Shown one piece after another: positions 33,201 to 43,493 of a DNA stretch of 64,000 nt. The DNA comes from Acanthochlamys bracteata (Eukaryota; Streptophyta; Magnoliopsida; Pandanales; Velloziaceae): the NCBI GenBank assembly GCA_019914995.1, contig CM034128.1, positions 10,621,501 to 10,685,500 of the forward strand, in the 5' to 3' direction. A model generated the notes under the pieces. The model had not been told where the DNA came from and did no database searches. It saw only the letters and a list, made by a program, of their open reading frames with translations. A program made the translations under genes and the position numbers. Each line of letters begins with the position of its first letter. Within the stretch, counting starts at the first letter, position 1.

Positions 33201-35264
33201 ATTATGTCACATCCCGATTGCATTGAACATCAAATTGTGCAAATCTAATTTCCTAGAAACGGTTATTCCTGTTAGTCTACATAAATTTCCAATGATGTCA
33301 AAAATCATCTTCTTGCTACTTTTCAAGAAAAGGGCTTCTTAGTATGTGGATAATCTTATAGTTAATACTTATTGGTGGTAGATAAGTTTTTGCAATGTGA
33401 CAATCCATATTATGGTTTCGCGTTAACAAATAAAAGCTGTACTAGACAGAGTTTTAAGTTCCTTGGAGAAACCTCCTGATACCTACTTTTGGACAGGCTG
33501 AGTCACCACCACCTCCAGAAAGAACCCTGCGCTTTAAACTCATATCCATCATGGCAGCCCACAAGAGCCTCCGATGATGTTCACTCCCATCACCAGGTTG
33601 TTCAGGAATCTTGCTAGGATTTGGATTATGAGCTTCACCCCGACCACTAGGATGTTCAGGGGTGTCATTTGAATTTGGCTGGTGAGCCTCACCACCACCA
33701 CCACCGCCAGGATGTTCAGGAATCTTATTTGGAGTTTGATGGTGAGCTTCACCACCTTGTGCCAGCTGATGACTTCTACCAGTTTCTGATGCTATTGTTT
33801 GTGGTGAAAGGGCACATGGCAACATGGTATCAGCAGCTCGTTCTGGTATGCAAATTCTGGAAATATAGCTCTGCCCAAATGTTAGCAGTAAGGAAATAAA
33901 TCCAAGAACCATTAACTCTGCACAAAGCATCAAGAGAATGAAAATAAGACTTATGTTAGCCAAAGGTACATATCTCACTGTGGTCTCGAAGCAAGCTACG
34001 AAGAAGAGGGAAGAAAGGTTCTTTCATATATGCTACATAAACACATCAATGAACATATGCACATGAACCACACATAATTGGTATTCCATGTCCTCATGGG
34101 GATTAATGAAGCTAAAGTTTAACTGCATTAAACTCCTAAAAAAAATTACATTGAACTCAACCTATTAGGCAGCAATTTTTCAGCTTTTGAGGTGTCAGGG
34201 TATGAGGGTGAAACATAAGATAGTTACTGATGACAAAATATAACACCATGCCACTGCTTTGTTTGACCTAACTGCAATATAAAAGGCTAATTACACAATT
34301 CAACTTACCAGCTTTGACCTTCTCCAGAGCTTCAAACAGGGCCTTCTTTTTCCTTTCAGTGAACCACTAGAACCAACTGTACCCAATCAATACCAATCTA
34401 AAGCACTATTATTTCTAAACCACAAATACTAATTACAATCAAGCATCTAAAATGAATAACAATCACTAATCTGCTATTGAATAAATGAGATCCTTATCTC
34501 AATACCAAGCAATGGAGAATGAAAAACCGTTTCATGACCTTGTTTTGGCAGTTATCAACACCAACTTCAGATGCAAATAGTTAAGGAAATGCCACTCTTA
34601 TTATTTATAAATAATATTAGCGTACCGTTATCATCATGAATTCACAACTTAGTTTCCCCTAATGAATGTGTCACTTGGTTCTTACAATTACAAGCACCTT
34701 CGTTTAAAGGAATATATAGGTATGTCAATAGCAATCATGAAAGAAGTGACAAAACCTCATACAAATTCTATTAATATTGAAATTTACCATATTTCAGAAA
34801 ATGATATCCTTCTTTTTTTGAGCAAAACAAACGTGTTTGAAATATTCACATTTTTTCTCCAGAAGCGTCAAGTTGTCAGAAAACGTAAACTTCTTCAGAA
34901 ACATTTTTGTTTGATAAATAAACGTCTCCAAAAACCTACCATAAACTCGAAAATTCGAGGGTGCACATTTTTTTTTATTTTAAATATTTTTTATCTTTGA
35001 GATAAAATGGCATTGCTCATTGGAATCCAGAATCCTCTTAAACAACGGCAAGAAAAAAAAAGTCTCCTTTCTGTTTTGAAAAATAAAGATATTATTAAGA
35101 GAAAAAAAATGAATTTGTGGAAAATTTACCTCCCCAATGAGATGCAAAGCTTTCTCAATTAAAATTGATATAAGAATAATCACACCGCAAACGGAAGCAA
35201 CAGCCCATGTCGGTGTCTGATCGAGCTCTCTCGAATTCCCTGCACCACCACCACCTCCTCCCAT
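30223..35264 (-). CDS. MLO-family seven-transmembrane protein (clade III, MLO5/7/8/9/10 type) with repeat-expanded loop 1
   Basis: Fifteen exons join in frame: 35264-35130, 34366-34309, 33917-33487, 32837-32721, 32631-32574, 32497-32409, 32291-32217, 32135-32047, 31903-31854, 31774-31734, 31660-31487, 31249-31214, 31104-31037, 30887-30827 and 30615-30223, giving 624 residues. The start is the ATG at 35264 ([20 protein letters not shown]). Family hallmarks: [135 protein letters not shown] and the calmodulin-binding [15 protein letters not shown] (about 508-522). FVRQHTSFW and VIQGMPLVQ point to clade III, whose Arabidopsis members act in pollen tubes and other tip-growing or signalling cells as calcium-linked membrane proteins. 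Loop 1 (residues about 120-178) carries a three-unit repeat not usual in the family. Confidence 0.93.
33590..33790 (-). repeat. Tandem repeat within the MLO exon 3 coding sequence
   Basis: Three degenerate units of about 54-60 bp encode [35 protein letters not shown] and [18 protein letters not shown]. The consensus is GEAHxPNxxxxPEHPGG, with a Gly run between units 1 and 2. All units are in frame and open. Confidence 0.85.
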
Positions 35265-35482
35265 TTCCAAATCTTTAGAAACAACTTAATTTCTACAAAA
35301 ACAATTCACCACCCAAAAAGAAAAAACCAAAAACAAAAACAAAGTATATATATACAATATACAAATATTCAGCTTTTATTGCACGGAATACATTGAGGCC
35401 AGAATCATCAAAAACATGGAAAGAAGATTTCTTGGATTAGAACAAGAAAGAAGAACAATGGTGGAACGCTAACATGGAGACC

Positions 35483-35490
35483 CTTTTATA
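35483..35490 (-). promoter_or_regulatory. TATA box of the MLO gene
   Basis: TATAAAAG on the minus strand, about 220 bases before the MLO ATG. Confidence 0.55.
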
Positions 35491-35499
35491 CGGGCAGTT

Positions 35500-36620
35500 C
35501 AATTTTAATTTCATTTAAAATTTATCTTTATTTTACCAGCGAGCTCGATTTACTTAAATAAACCCATGCAATGTAGGCCCACCATATGAAGGCCCAATTC
35601 GGAACAACTTCAAAGCACACTATCCCAGAAATCTACGGGCTACAGCTGCAAGCCTGCAACCAATTAGCTTTTGCAATTCCCGCCATCTTCTTCCGCACAC
35701 AACCAGAAATTGCACTTTGTAATCATCTAAAATCTTCGAGAGAATCGAAGGAGAGAGAGAAAAATCAGCCAGTCACCAAAAATCTTGGTCCGTTGCAATT
35801 TTATTTTCAAGCCCCATCGCAGATTCAATCCGTTGAAAAATCATCCTTCTTTGAAGGAGAAGGATTGATTAGTTCAATTGCGTACAGGGGAAAAAAATTG
35901 GGGAATCGGAAGGTAAACAGATTTACCTACCGTGTAGAAAAACATGTTGTTTTCATGTACGGGATTGAGATTTTCAGCTTGGTTTTTCTCTCTCTGCGGC
36001 TTCCCCCGTGTTTTTTTAGTGTAAATTTGTTGATGCGGTGTGGATTGTTTGTAGCCGGACTTATTTTTGTTGGTAGAAATTTTCTTTTGCTCTTGCTGAA
36101 TTCTTTTGGTACGTGTCTTGGTGTCTATGAAGCATTTTGTTGAATTTCTTATCTTTTTTGCAGCTTTAGAAATATAAATTTTTTGAGAACGAGAACTTTT
36201 TGTTACTATTGATCAACTCTTTCTTTGTTCTTTTTTGCAGCGGCCACACTCAGGCCAAAGGTAGTCGGTTATCGTTCACGTACATACATTGAACTCGTAT
36301 TAGTTGGCCGTGCTCCAGCAATGGCGACAAAATTCAATTTCGAGGTTGTTTGCTTGCTTGCACCCTGAGGATAACGGTGACTGTTTACTCTTCAAATTAA
36401 GGAGAAGAAATGGAGGCTTAATTGCTAGCAAGAGCGTGCCGCCACACGCGTTAAAGCGGCTTTACTATATATGAAGGTGAATATCTCCCTGCAGGAGAGG
36501 TGCACCGGCTCAGTATACCAGAGACAAACAGTGCATGTTAGCTTTCAACATTTTATAAGATGAGAGTTTGCGCAAAGGGCGATTACCCCCTGATCAGAAT
36601 AATGTTGATTTGAAGATCAT
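35500..36620. other. Intergenic region upstream of MLO
   Basis: The open frame near 35586-36143 (+) has no family signature and a biased, UTR-like composition, so I do not call it a gene. The sequence is pyrimidine-rich and purine-rich in patches, like leader or intron sequence of a plus-strand transcript reaching the fragment at 36621. Confidence 0.35.
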
Positions 36621-37012
36621 GCATTGGCAACGGCACTCGTGCGTTTGCTTGACTCGGTTCGGCAACACGTGGTTCAAAAGGAAGGGTTGGAGAGCTACGA
36701 GGAAGAAGCAGCGGTGGAAGAAACACGGAGAGTTTTTGTGTATCTGTTCGAGAATGCTTGCGGTGTTTTATTACAACGGTACATAGGTTCGTGTTGTTTA
36801 AAGCGTTGCCGTGGATGAAGGTCGGCGATAAACGGAATCAATTCTCCGTCTACGATGCGGTGGAGGGGAGATGGAGCGAGAGCAGTATGAGTTCGGCAAG
36901 ATTTGGGATTTGTCTTTACCTGGTTTTCTCCGGCAAAGAATTTCCTATGAAGTGAAGCACTATAGAGAGATCTCCCTCGGTATGCTTTCTCCTCCAAGGG
37001 ACCTCACTAGTC
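36621..37012 (+). pseudogene. Unidentified protein-coding fragment with frame breaks
   Basis: Three plus-strand frames give protein-like stretches in sequence: LLDSVRQHVVQKEGLESYEE, EEAAVEETRRVFVYLFENAC; then FKALPWMKVGDKRNQFSVYD, AVEGRW; then MEREQYEFGKIWDLSLPGFL, SYEVKHYREISLGMLSPPR. The mixed composition and the hand-over between frames without intron signals suggest one coding sequence broken by at least two small indels. I do not recognise the family. Genuine small exons of a spliced gene are the alternative, but no good GT/AG pairs bridge the shifts. Confidence 0.45.
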
Positions 37013-37269
37013 AGTGTATAGGTTCTGATTATATTATTATTATTATTTTGTTACGCACATTTGACTTGTTATTATAGGTTTTTTTTTGACACTAATAATT
37101 TCATACGCGTATATGGGCCTATTGGACTTCATTGCATGTTTTCCCTGACAACATATATCAGCCCATACAAGTTATTCACTTTCAGCCTCACCAAACTGAG
37201 CCCAATAAAATTTTCCAAATATTATTGTTTTACTATATACATAAATAAAATTAACAATAATTCTTTTGC

Positions 37270-37293
37270 GGGGGGAGAGAGAGAGAGAGAGAA
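37270..37293 (+). repeat. GA microsatellite
   Basis: A run of GA dinucleotides about 150 bases upstream of the ATG at 37443, probably in the promoter or 5' leader of the envelope-protein gene. Such tracts can bind GAGA-type (BBR/BPC) factors; that role is inferred. Confidence 0.7.
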
Positions 37294-37442
37294 AGCATCG
37301 GTGTTATCGAACCGTCTCCATTCCTACTGTCCTACAAATCTCCGATCCAATTTCTCTTCTTCTTCTTCGAAAAAAATCTGCATTTCTTTCTCTCGTTCTG
37401 AATTTTTTGTTTTATCCTGAGGATTAACAGATAACAATTCAA

Positions 37443-40259
37443 ATGGCCGCTCTCTCGAATTCTTTCATCACTGGTATCATCATTTAGTTAGATTTCTGAG
37501 ATTTCTTTCTGCATATTTGAGCTAAAATGTCAGTAAGAAAATTCGTTGTTAGGATAACTTTTTTTGTTTTGTTTTTGTTTCTGAGTTGATATATAATAAC
37601 TAGATTGCGTTGCAGTACTCGTGAAGTTAAGTATTGAGTTTATTTGGTTGTATAAACAAGAATAATCTCTTCTCCCTAGTTTGGTTCATGAGATTTTGAT
37701 TTCATGAGTGCTGGTTGAGGAATCAGGTTGAGGAAACATTTGAAGATAATTTAAAACAGTGACTTAGTTGCAGCGATTTATCTGAAGGTTTGCTGATTGG
37801 TTTTTGATTAGTAAGAGCTCCGTAGCGAAGACTGGTTTAGATTTTGTACGTTGGGATTTCTGGTAGATGTCGCTAGCAAATACACTAAACTGGAAATCAT
37901 AGTTAAGGATTGATAATTGGATTATTATGATTAAAAATCTGTAGGTCATTTATCCTTGTATTGATTGCTACAGATTCTACCTCCGCATTGGCTATTCTCC
38001 CCTGCTTCTGGTGATTAAATATTTGCACTCTCGTTTATGTTGTTCCTTGCATAATCGTCATAGGACATTACTCATTATATGAAGCTAGTAGTTCCTTATT
38101 CTAACATGTTATATGTATAAGATCCTTATAGATATTCATGAGCAACATGCATTAAGGCACTGAAATGCTGAATTCTTAAGAATACTGTGTGTTGAATCAT
38201 TCACGAACATATGTACGCATGCAATCATGTAACTAAGTGGGTAGATTGTACTAAATGATTCATTTTTTGCTTGCTAGACTTATGGTGGCAATATCATATT
38301 TTGCAAGATTTATGAATGCTTGACCGATTATATTTCAGTTTAAGTGATTGGAGATCATCGATCCTTTTGTTTTTTGTTTTTTTTTTTGTTGTAAGGCTGG
38401 CCAATGAAAATGACAGAGCAGACTCTTCTGTGTTCTAGCCCAATGAGGTTGTCCCTTTGCCGTAGACCTTCTAAGAAAGCTAAACTAGCAACCGGAGGGA
38501 GCCGAATTGTTGTTCGAGCTGGCATCAGGTACTTCAATGTAGATCTGATGTCAGGTTCCATTTGTAGCTTTGGTTTGCTGCGTCTAATTGCAGGAATTAT
38601 GACCTTTGGTTTGCCCTTTGCCCACATATCATGATTGCCTCTTCTTGATATAGTATGCACTATTTCCTTTTCATAGTAGAATTCCTTTTCTGACTCATGC
38701 TGACCATTTGGATACATTTTGGAGAACTAAGATTAAGTGCTGACAATAGCTTCCGTTAGGTTGGTCTTTTGCTATACATATAAATGTATTAAACGCATGC
38801 TCATGCAATATGTGCGCATATGCTTACAAGAAGATATTTATGTGCATATGTCCATGCAGAAATAAATGCACCAGTTTCAGTGTGTACAACTGTACAAGAG
38901 GGAAATTTAATTGATTTTTGCCTTTACATTCTAATGAAAGCGCATTAAAGTTGGTCCTTTTTGCAATTATGCTAGGGATACTGAAAGACCAAGGAGCGAA
39001 AGCATCTTTGTTGGTGGTTTCGTGCTGGGTGGCATAATAGTTGGAACTATTGGTTGCATCTATGCACCTAAGGTATTTCTCAGACATCTTGAGTGGTTTT
39101 GTTCTTTACTGTTGCTTAGGATTTAGTTGCTATATTTTTTCAATGACCCAGTATAAATGAAACTCAGGCACCATTGAATCTCGAGGTTTGTTAAATTTAT
39201 GAATTTGGGTTTCCATTCTGTTGGACAAATAAGAGAGCAATATATAGGCTGTAATGAATATTATACTGAGAGGTAAATAATGAAGACAGCATATACGTTA
39301 AGCTGCTGAAATCACACTTCTTTACCTTCATTTAACTTTTCTTTTCTGACATTGCCAAATATGCATTTTGAGCTGGTTTCTATGTTTTGCTATAAATCCT
39401 GTTCTTATGGTTAACTGAATTGATTGCGATATAACATAGATGGTTGACTCATTATAGATTATTCAAGAAGTTTTCCTTTTCATGCTTTTCAAGTCGGTAC
39501 TTACTAAGACAGTTGCTCATTTTTATTCTTATAGATCAGTGAGGCTTTGGCTGCAGCTGATAGAAAAGATCTGATGAGGAAATTGCCAAAGTTTATTTAT
39601 GATGAGGAAAAGGCTTTAGAGGTAATTTCCATCAACATCGTCTCCTTTGTCAATGCACGACACCATATCCAGTATTCATGTATGTCTTTATTTAAAATGT
39701 TGTTACTTTTTGTCTACCATCGTTAAGAGCAAATGGCACGCCAGGCTGTACGAATTTCATGTATATTTTGTCTTTTTACTTTTTCATTCACCAATCATAT
39801 ATTCTTACTAGATAATTTACTGGGGACTTGTTAATATTATTCCTTTAATGAACCTCCTCAGGAAATTTTTGTGAATATATTTAAAATGCTCTAGTATTGG
39901 TGATTACATTTGATCTAAGTTTCAAGGTGAAATGCTTCAGTGTTCTTGACGAGATACTTTGAAACTTTTGATTTTATGACCACATATTTTGCTAGACAAC
40001 TTCTGTTTGCTCAGATATGAGACCACGTTGTTTATTTCTGATGTGTGCTCTTAGTCTTCTTTCTTTACATTTGAGATCTACTAATAACAAACATCGTGCC
40101 AATGCGACTGATAAAAATGCAGAAGACCGGAAGGTACTGGCAGAGAAGATTGAACAACTTAATGCAGCAATCGATGATGTCTCTTCTCAGCTCCGAGCTG
40201 ATGATACCCCAAATGGAGTTGCTGTGGCATCTACTGATGAAGTAGAAGCTCCAATGTGA
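37443..40259 (+). CDS. Small chloroplast inner-envelope membrane protein (At1g42960-like)
   Basis: Exons: 37443-37473, 38396-38528, 38976-39072, 39535-39621 and about 40123-40259. The N-terminus resembles a plastid transit peptide ([31 protein letters not shown] and VVRAG). One Gly-rich membrane span follows ([20 protein letters not shown]), then [27 protein letters not shown], and in the last exon [20 protein letters not shown] with [17 protein letters not shown], an amphipathic helix and acidic tail. This matches a conserved plant protein reported in the chloroplast inner envelope, of unknown function. The four first exons join cleanly. Exon 5 read after its AG (40121-40122) is one base short of the conserved frame: AAGACCGG where AAGACCCGG would be expected. 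This may be a real frameshift losing the last 45 or so residues, or a sequence error. Confidence 0.75.
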
Positions 40260-41159
40260 AGCACTAAGCTGAGATGCCCTGGTGAACATTCACAAAATAC
40301 ATGTAGATAATACCAGGTTTCTGTTTTGCAGCATTGCGAAGATAATAAGTTACAAGATATTCCCAGATTTTTGGTAGATCGTTTGCTTTAATCAGCAATG
40401 AGTTTTCCAGTCTTTTGTTAAGTCGAACATGCTATATGCAGTTTATTTAGGCAGCTTATAATACACATTCGTCAAACTTACATTTTGGTGTCAAGTTAAG
40501 CTTACGTTTTTGTGTATCAATTTTTCATGGTGCACTTGTTTTAAGAAATTTAGGAAGTTTTCATATTGTCGATCTCATGTGTTCTTACGCATGATTGTGT
40601 GCGAGCTTCATGAGTAGTTTCACAAGATATCAATTGATCGAATGGGTCATTGCCAGGCCTCTGCGACTGTGTTATGAGAATCTGTTTTATCAACGCCATT
40701 GATTGAAGTCTACCTACGCCAAACAAAAAGTACCTGTTTATTGTTTCCTAAAACTTCAGCTTCTGAAGAAAAGCTTGTAGGATATATAAGCTTGTGTAAT
40801 AATCAATCAACTAATTCGTTACACGTCAGTCTAATCAACAAGAGAATATTCTCTTCCCTGTCAGCACCTGTCTGAATATACACGTTGCCTTAACTTGGGT
40901 ACCACAAAAATGGAGCTGATATGGCATTGAAGGATTGGTTTATTGCTCTGTTGTGTTTGAGACCAGCATCATACACCCTTGTTCTTTGGTTTTTTGGTTT
41001 TCCTCATTGTTAAGGTGGTATACGCCAGTGAATAGTTGTGAAGTTGGTTTTTTGGTTTCATCGTTTTCTGGGTTGGTTGTTTGCTGGATAGTTGTGAAGT
41101 TGGTTTGCATTTGCTATCTGCTCTGCAGGTACTCAATCGATTTATATTGGGTTTGGCTT

Positions 41160-41420
41160 TCCATTTCTCCAAAAAACTTTTTAATTTTTAATTTTATATT
41201 TTTCGATACATATTTTATAAGTATTTAGAAAATTTATTTAAAAATTTAGAATGTGTAAATTTTACGTAATGAAAATTTTTTATTACATATTTTTATTATT
41301 TTTTTGAAAGTAAAAAAATAGAGCTCGTTTTTCAAAAAAAATAAAAATATTTTTTATTTTAAAAAAGTTCTATTTCATAAGCGATTCAAAATGCATAATG
41401 TCCTCAAACTGAATCAAAAA
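41160..41420. repeat. AT-rich interspersed repeat
   Basis: Shares an ordered series of words (ATACATATTTTATAAGTATT, AATTTTACGTAATG, ATAGAGCTCGTTTTTCAAAA) with copies near 4240-4510, 49738-49984 (partly) and 51815-52005. It is non-coding and looks like a MITE-type family. Confidence 0.55.
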
Positions 41421-42837
41421 GTGTACTGAATGCTGTATTGATACACAAGGAACTTTGGCAATCTGCTGCTAATAGTTGTCCTGGTGGTCTGCAACTGAAG
41501 ATGGATGTCAGTTTGGGAGCCGCAGCATTTGTGTACTGCTCAATGGCCGTCTTATGTTTCATACTCTACGGCAGCAAGCATCATAAAACTATGTTCGACA
41601 TGTTAAAAATTTGAATATATAATGCGATTCTGTTTTACGCACTTGGCGGCTTCGACGTATGCACATTTACTTGGAGCCTTATGAAGAGCGCCAGATCCTT
41701 CTATGCATAAGGGAAACCTTCCAATGGATCATATAGAAGTCTTACACATACAGAATCACAACTATATGCAGCAGATTGCAGTATTGATACCAATCAAGAA
41801 CCTTTGCTTCTTCATCAAACTATAGCAACAGAAGTAGCTGGAACCAACTCTGTAAGCTGCCATGAATTTGTTTCATTTTTTTACAAAAAGAAAAAGAATA
41901 GTGCAGTCCTTGTGTTATACTGATTTAGTACTGGATCTTGAATTTTAAGTCAGTACCCCGTTTAGCCAGTGGAGACGTCAATGCCAAGCAGGAACCTCTT
42001 TGGGAGAGAAATTTTGGAACCTCTATACCAAATTTGTCAGGAATTAATACAATATCTGCAGAATGTTTTCAGCAATCACTACTTCACAATTTTCACTTTA
42101 GACATGTTAAATGGAAGAACATTAATTAAGCTTTGCTCGTTCAGATTTTCGGCTTCATTTTTGGTGTTGTACCATGGTTGAGTTCTCTTGTCATAGGTTA
42201 TAGAGGATACACTTTCTTTGCTAGGGTGAAGTCTTGCTCTTCTTTTGTTTCTGAGCAAGTAATACCATGCCATGACTTCTAAACTCAACTATGTCAAGGA
42301 ACTATACCTTGTATTACTCTCATACTTGGTGGAAACCTTGTTCAAGGTAATGCCTCTCCCTGCACAACCAACCATACAGTGCAAGGTAATGTGTTTGTTG
42401 ATCATGCATTTTCAAAAAAATGTTTGAACACGAACTGGAGTGAAGCACAAGTCTAGTGGCGCGAAGCCTTCACAAATCGTTGCAACTTGCAACCATATTA
42501 GTGAATTTCGTTATAATGCCTACCGTAGGTATTTGGATAGTGAAGTTAGCTCCAATCCATTGTATCGTTATGTACTCTTCGATTCGGTACGCAAATTTCC
42601 CAGCCATGAATGTAGGTATGCCTGTTGTCTCTTGAACTAATTCATTTCTCAAGAAGAGCATAAAAACAAAGAAAAAAACTTTCAGATTCTGACCAACTGA
42701 TTTCTGAGTCCTTGCTGCGGTTACCGATTGCACAACTGTTTAATGTTGGTCAGGAAGAATGTTCTGTTATCTTGCTATGGAACTACCTGGCATCTGCCCT
42801 CGCTTACAATTTGGTCTACAGTTTTCTTGTTACATTT

Positions 42838-43070
42838 TGGGCGTGTTTCTCTGCACCACAAACTTCCATTTTTTTAAAATCACTCTTAATATAAATTAAA
42901 TATAAAATATAAAATAAATTTTTTTTATCAAAAAAAACATTTTAATTTATTTTTAAACTTACTATTAATACAAAATTAATATAAAAAGTTTTTTATTAAA
43001 TAGTTTAATTTAATTTTTTAAATCTCAATTTTCAAAACTCAAGTTTATCCAAAGTAAACACACTCTTTTG
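42838..43070. repeat. MITE-like element with GTGTTT/AAACAC ends
   Basis: Starts GGGCGTGTTTCTCTGC and ends AAAGTAAACACACTC, so the ends are inverted. The core is nearly pure A/T. It is related to the element at 62165-62412. Confidence 0.6.
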
Positions 43071-43493
43071 AAAAGTTCATACTTGTTTCTCCATTACTTG
43101 CTAGATGCGGCGAACATAGTGTACGTATCTTCTAAAACTAGAAAGGGAGAGTTCTGCATTGAGTACTATTGACAAATGAATACGTAAAGAATACCACAAT
43201 ATGTTCTATACAAATTCAGGTTTACGGCATATGAAAGACGCAAAAAACAAGCTATGTTATAAGCCAATCCCCAACCGGATAGCTGTATTCAGTGCGAAAA
43301 TTAAAAATTTCAATTCCCATGTTACAAAATACCTGATTTTGAAAAATCAAAGAAATTACATTACATATTAAAGAGTATTTACAAGGGTACAAGATGAACT
43401 AAGAATATGATGCCATTATACAACATGATCTATTAATAAACTACAAAGATATCGATACTGGTACATCAGGAACTATTTGATAGTGCCAGAGGT

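Larger units (their letters stand above)
40260..43493. other. Intergenic region with AT-rich repeats
   Basis: 3' side of the envelope gene and of RRP44. Repeat copies lie at about 41160-41420 and 42838-43070. The stretch 41430-41900 has faint protein-like words (LGAAAFVYCSMAV, HTESQLYAADCSI) but no firm family. A poly-A run lies just beyond, inside RRP44 intronic sequence near 43711. Confidence 0.45.

Noticed and set aside
35586-36143. 185-codon open frame on the plus strand
   Set aside because: No family motif, Ser/Phe-rich UTR-like composition, and no splice-consistent extension.
41430-41900. Possible amino-acid transporter (AVT-type) remnant, from words such as AAAFVYCSMAVL and SQLYAADC
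   Set aside because: Too short and scattered to support by eye; a translated search would decide.
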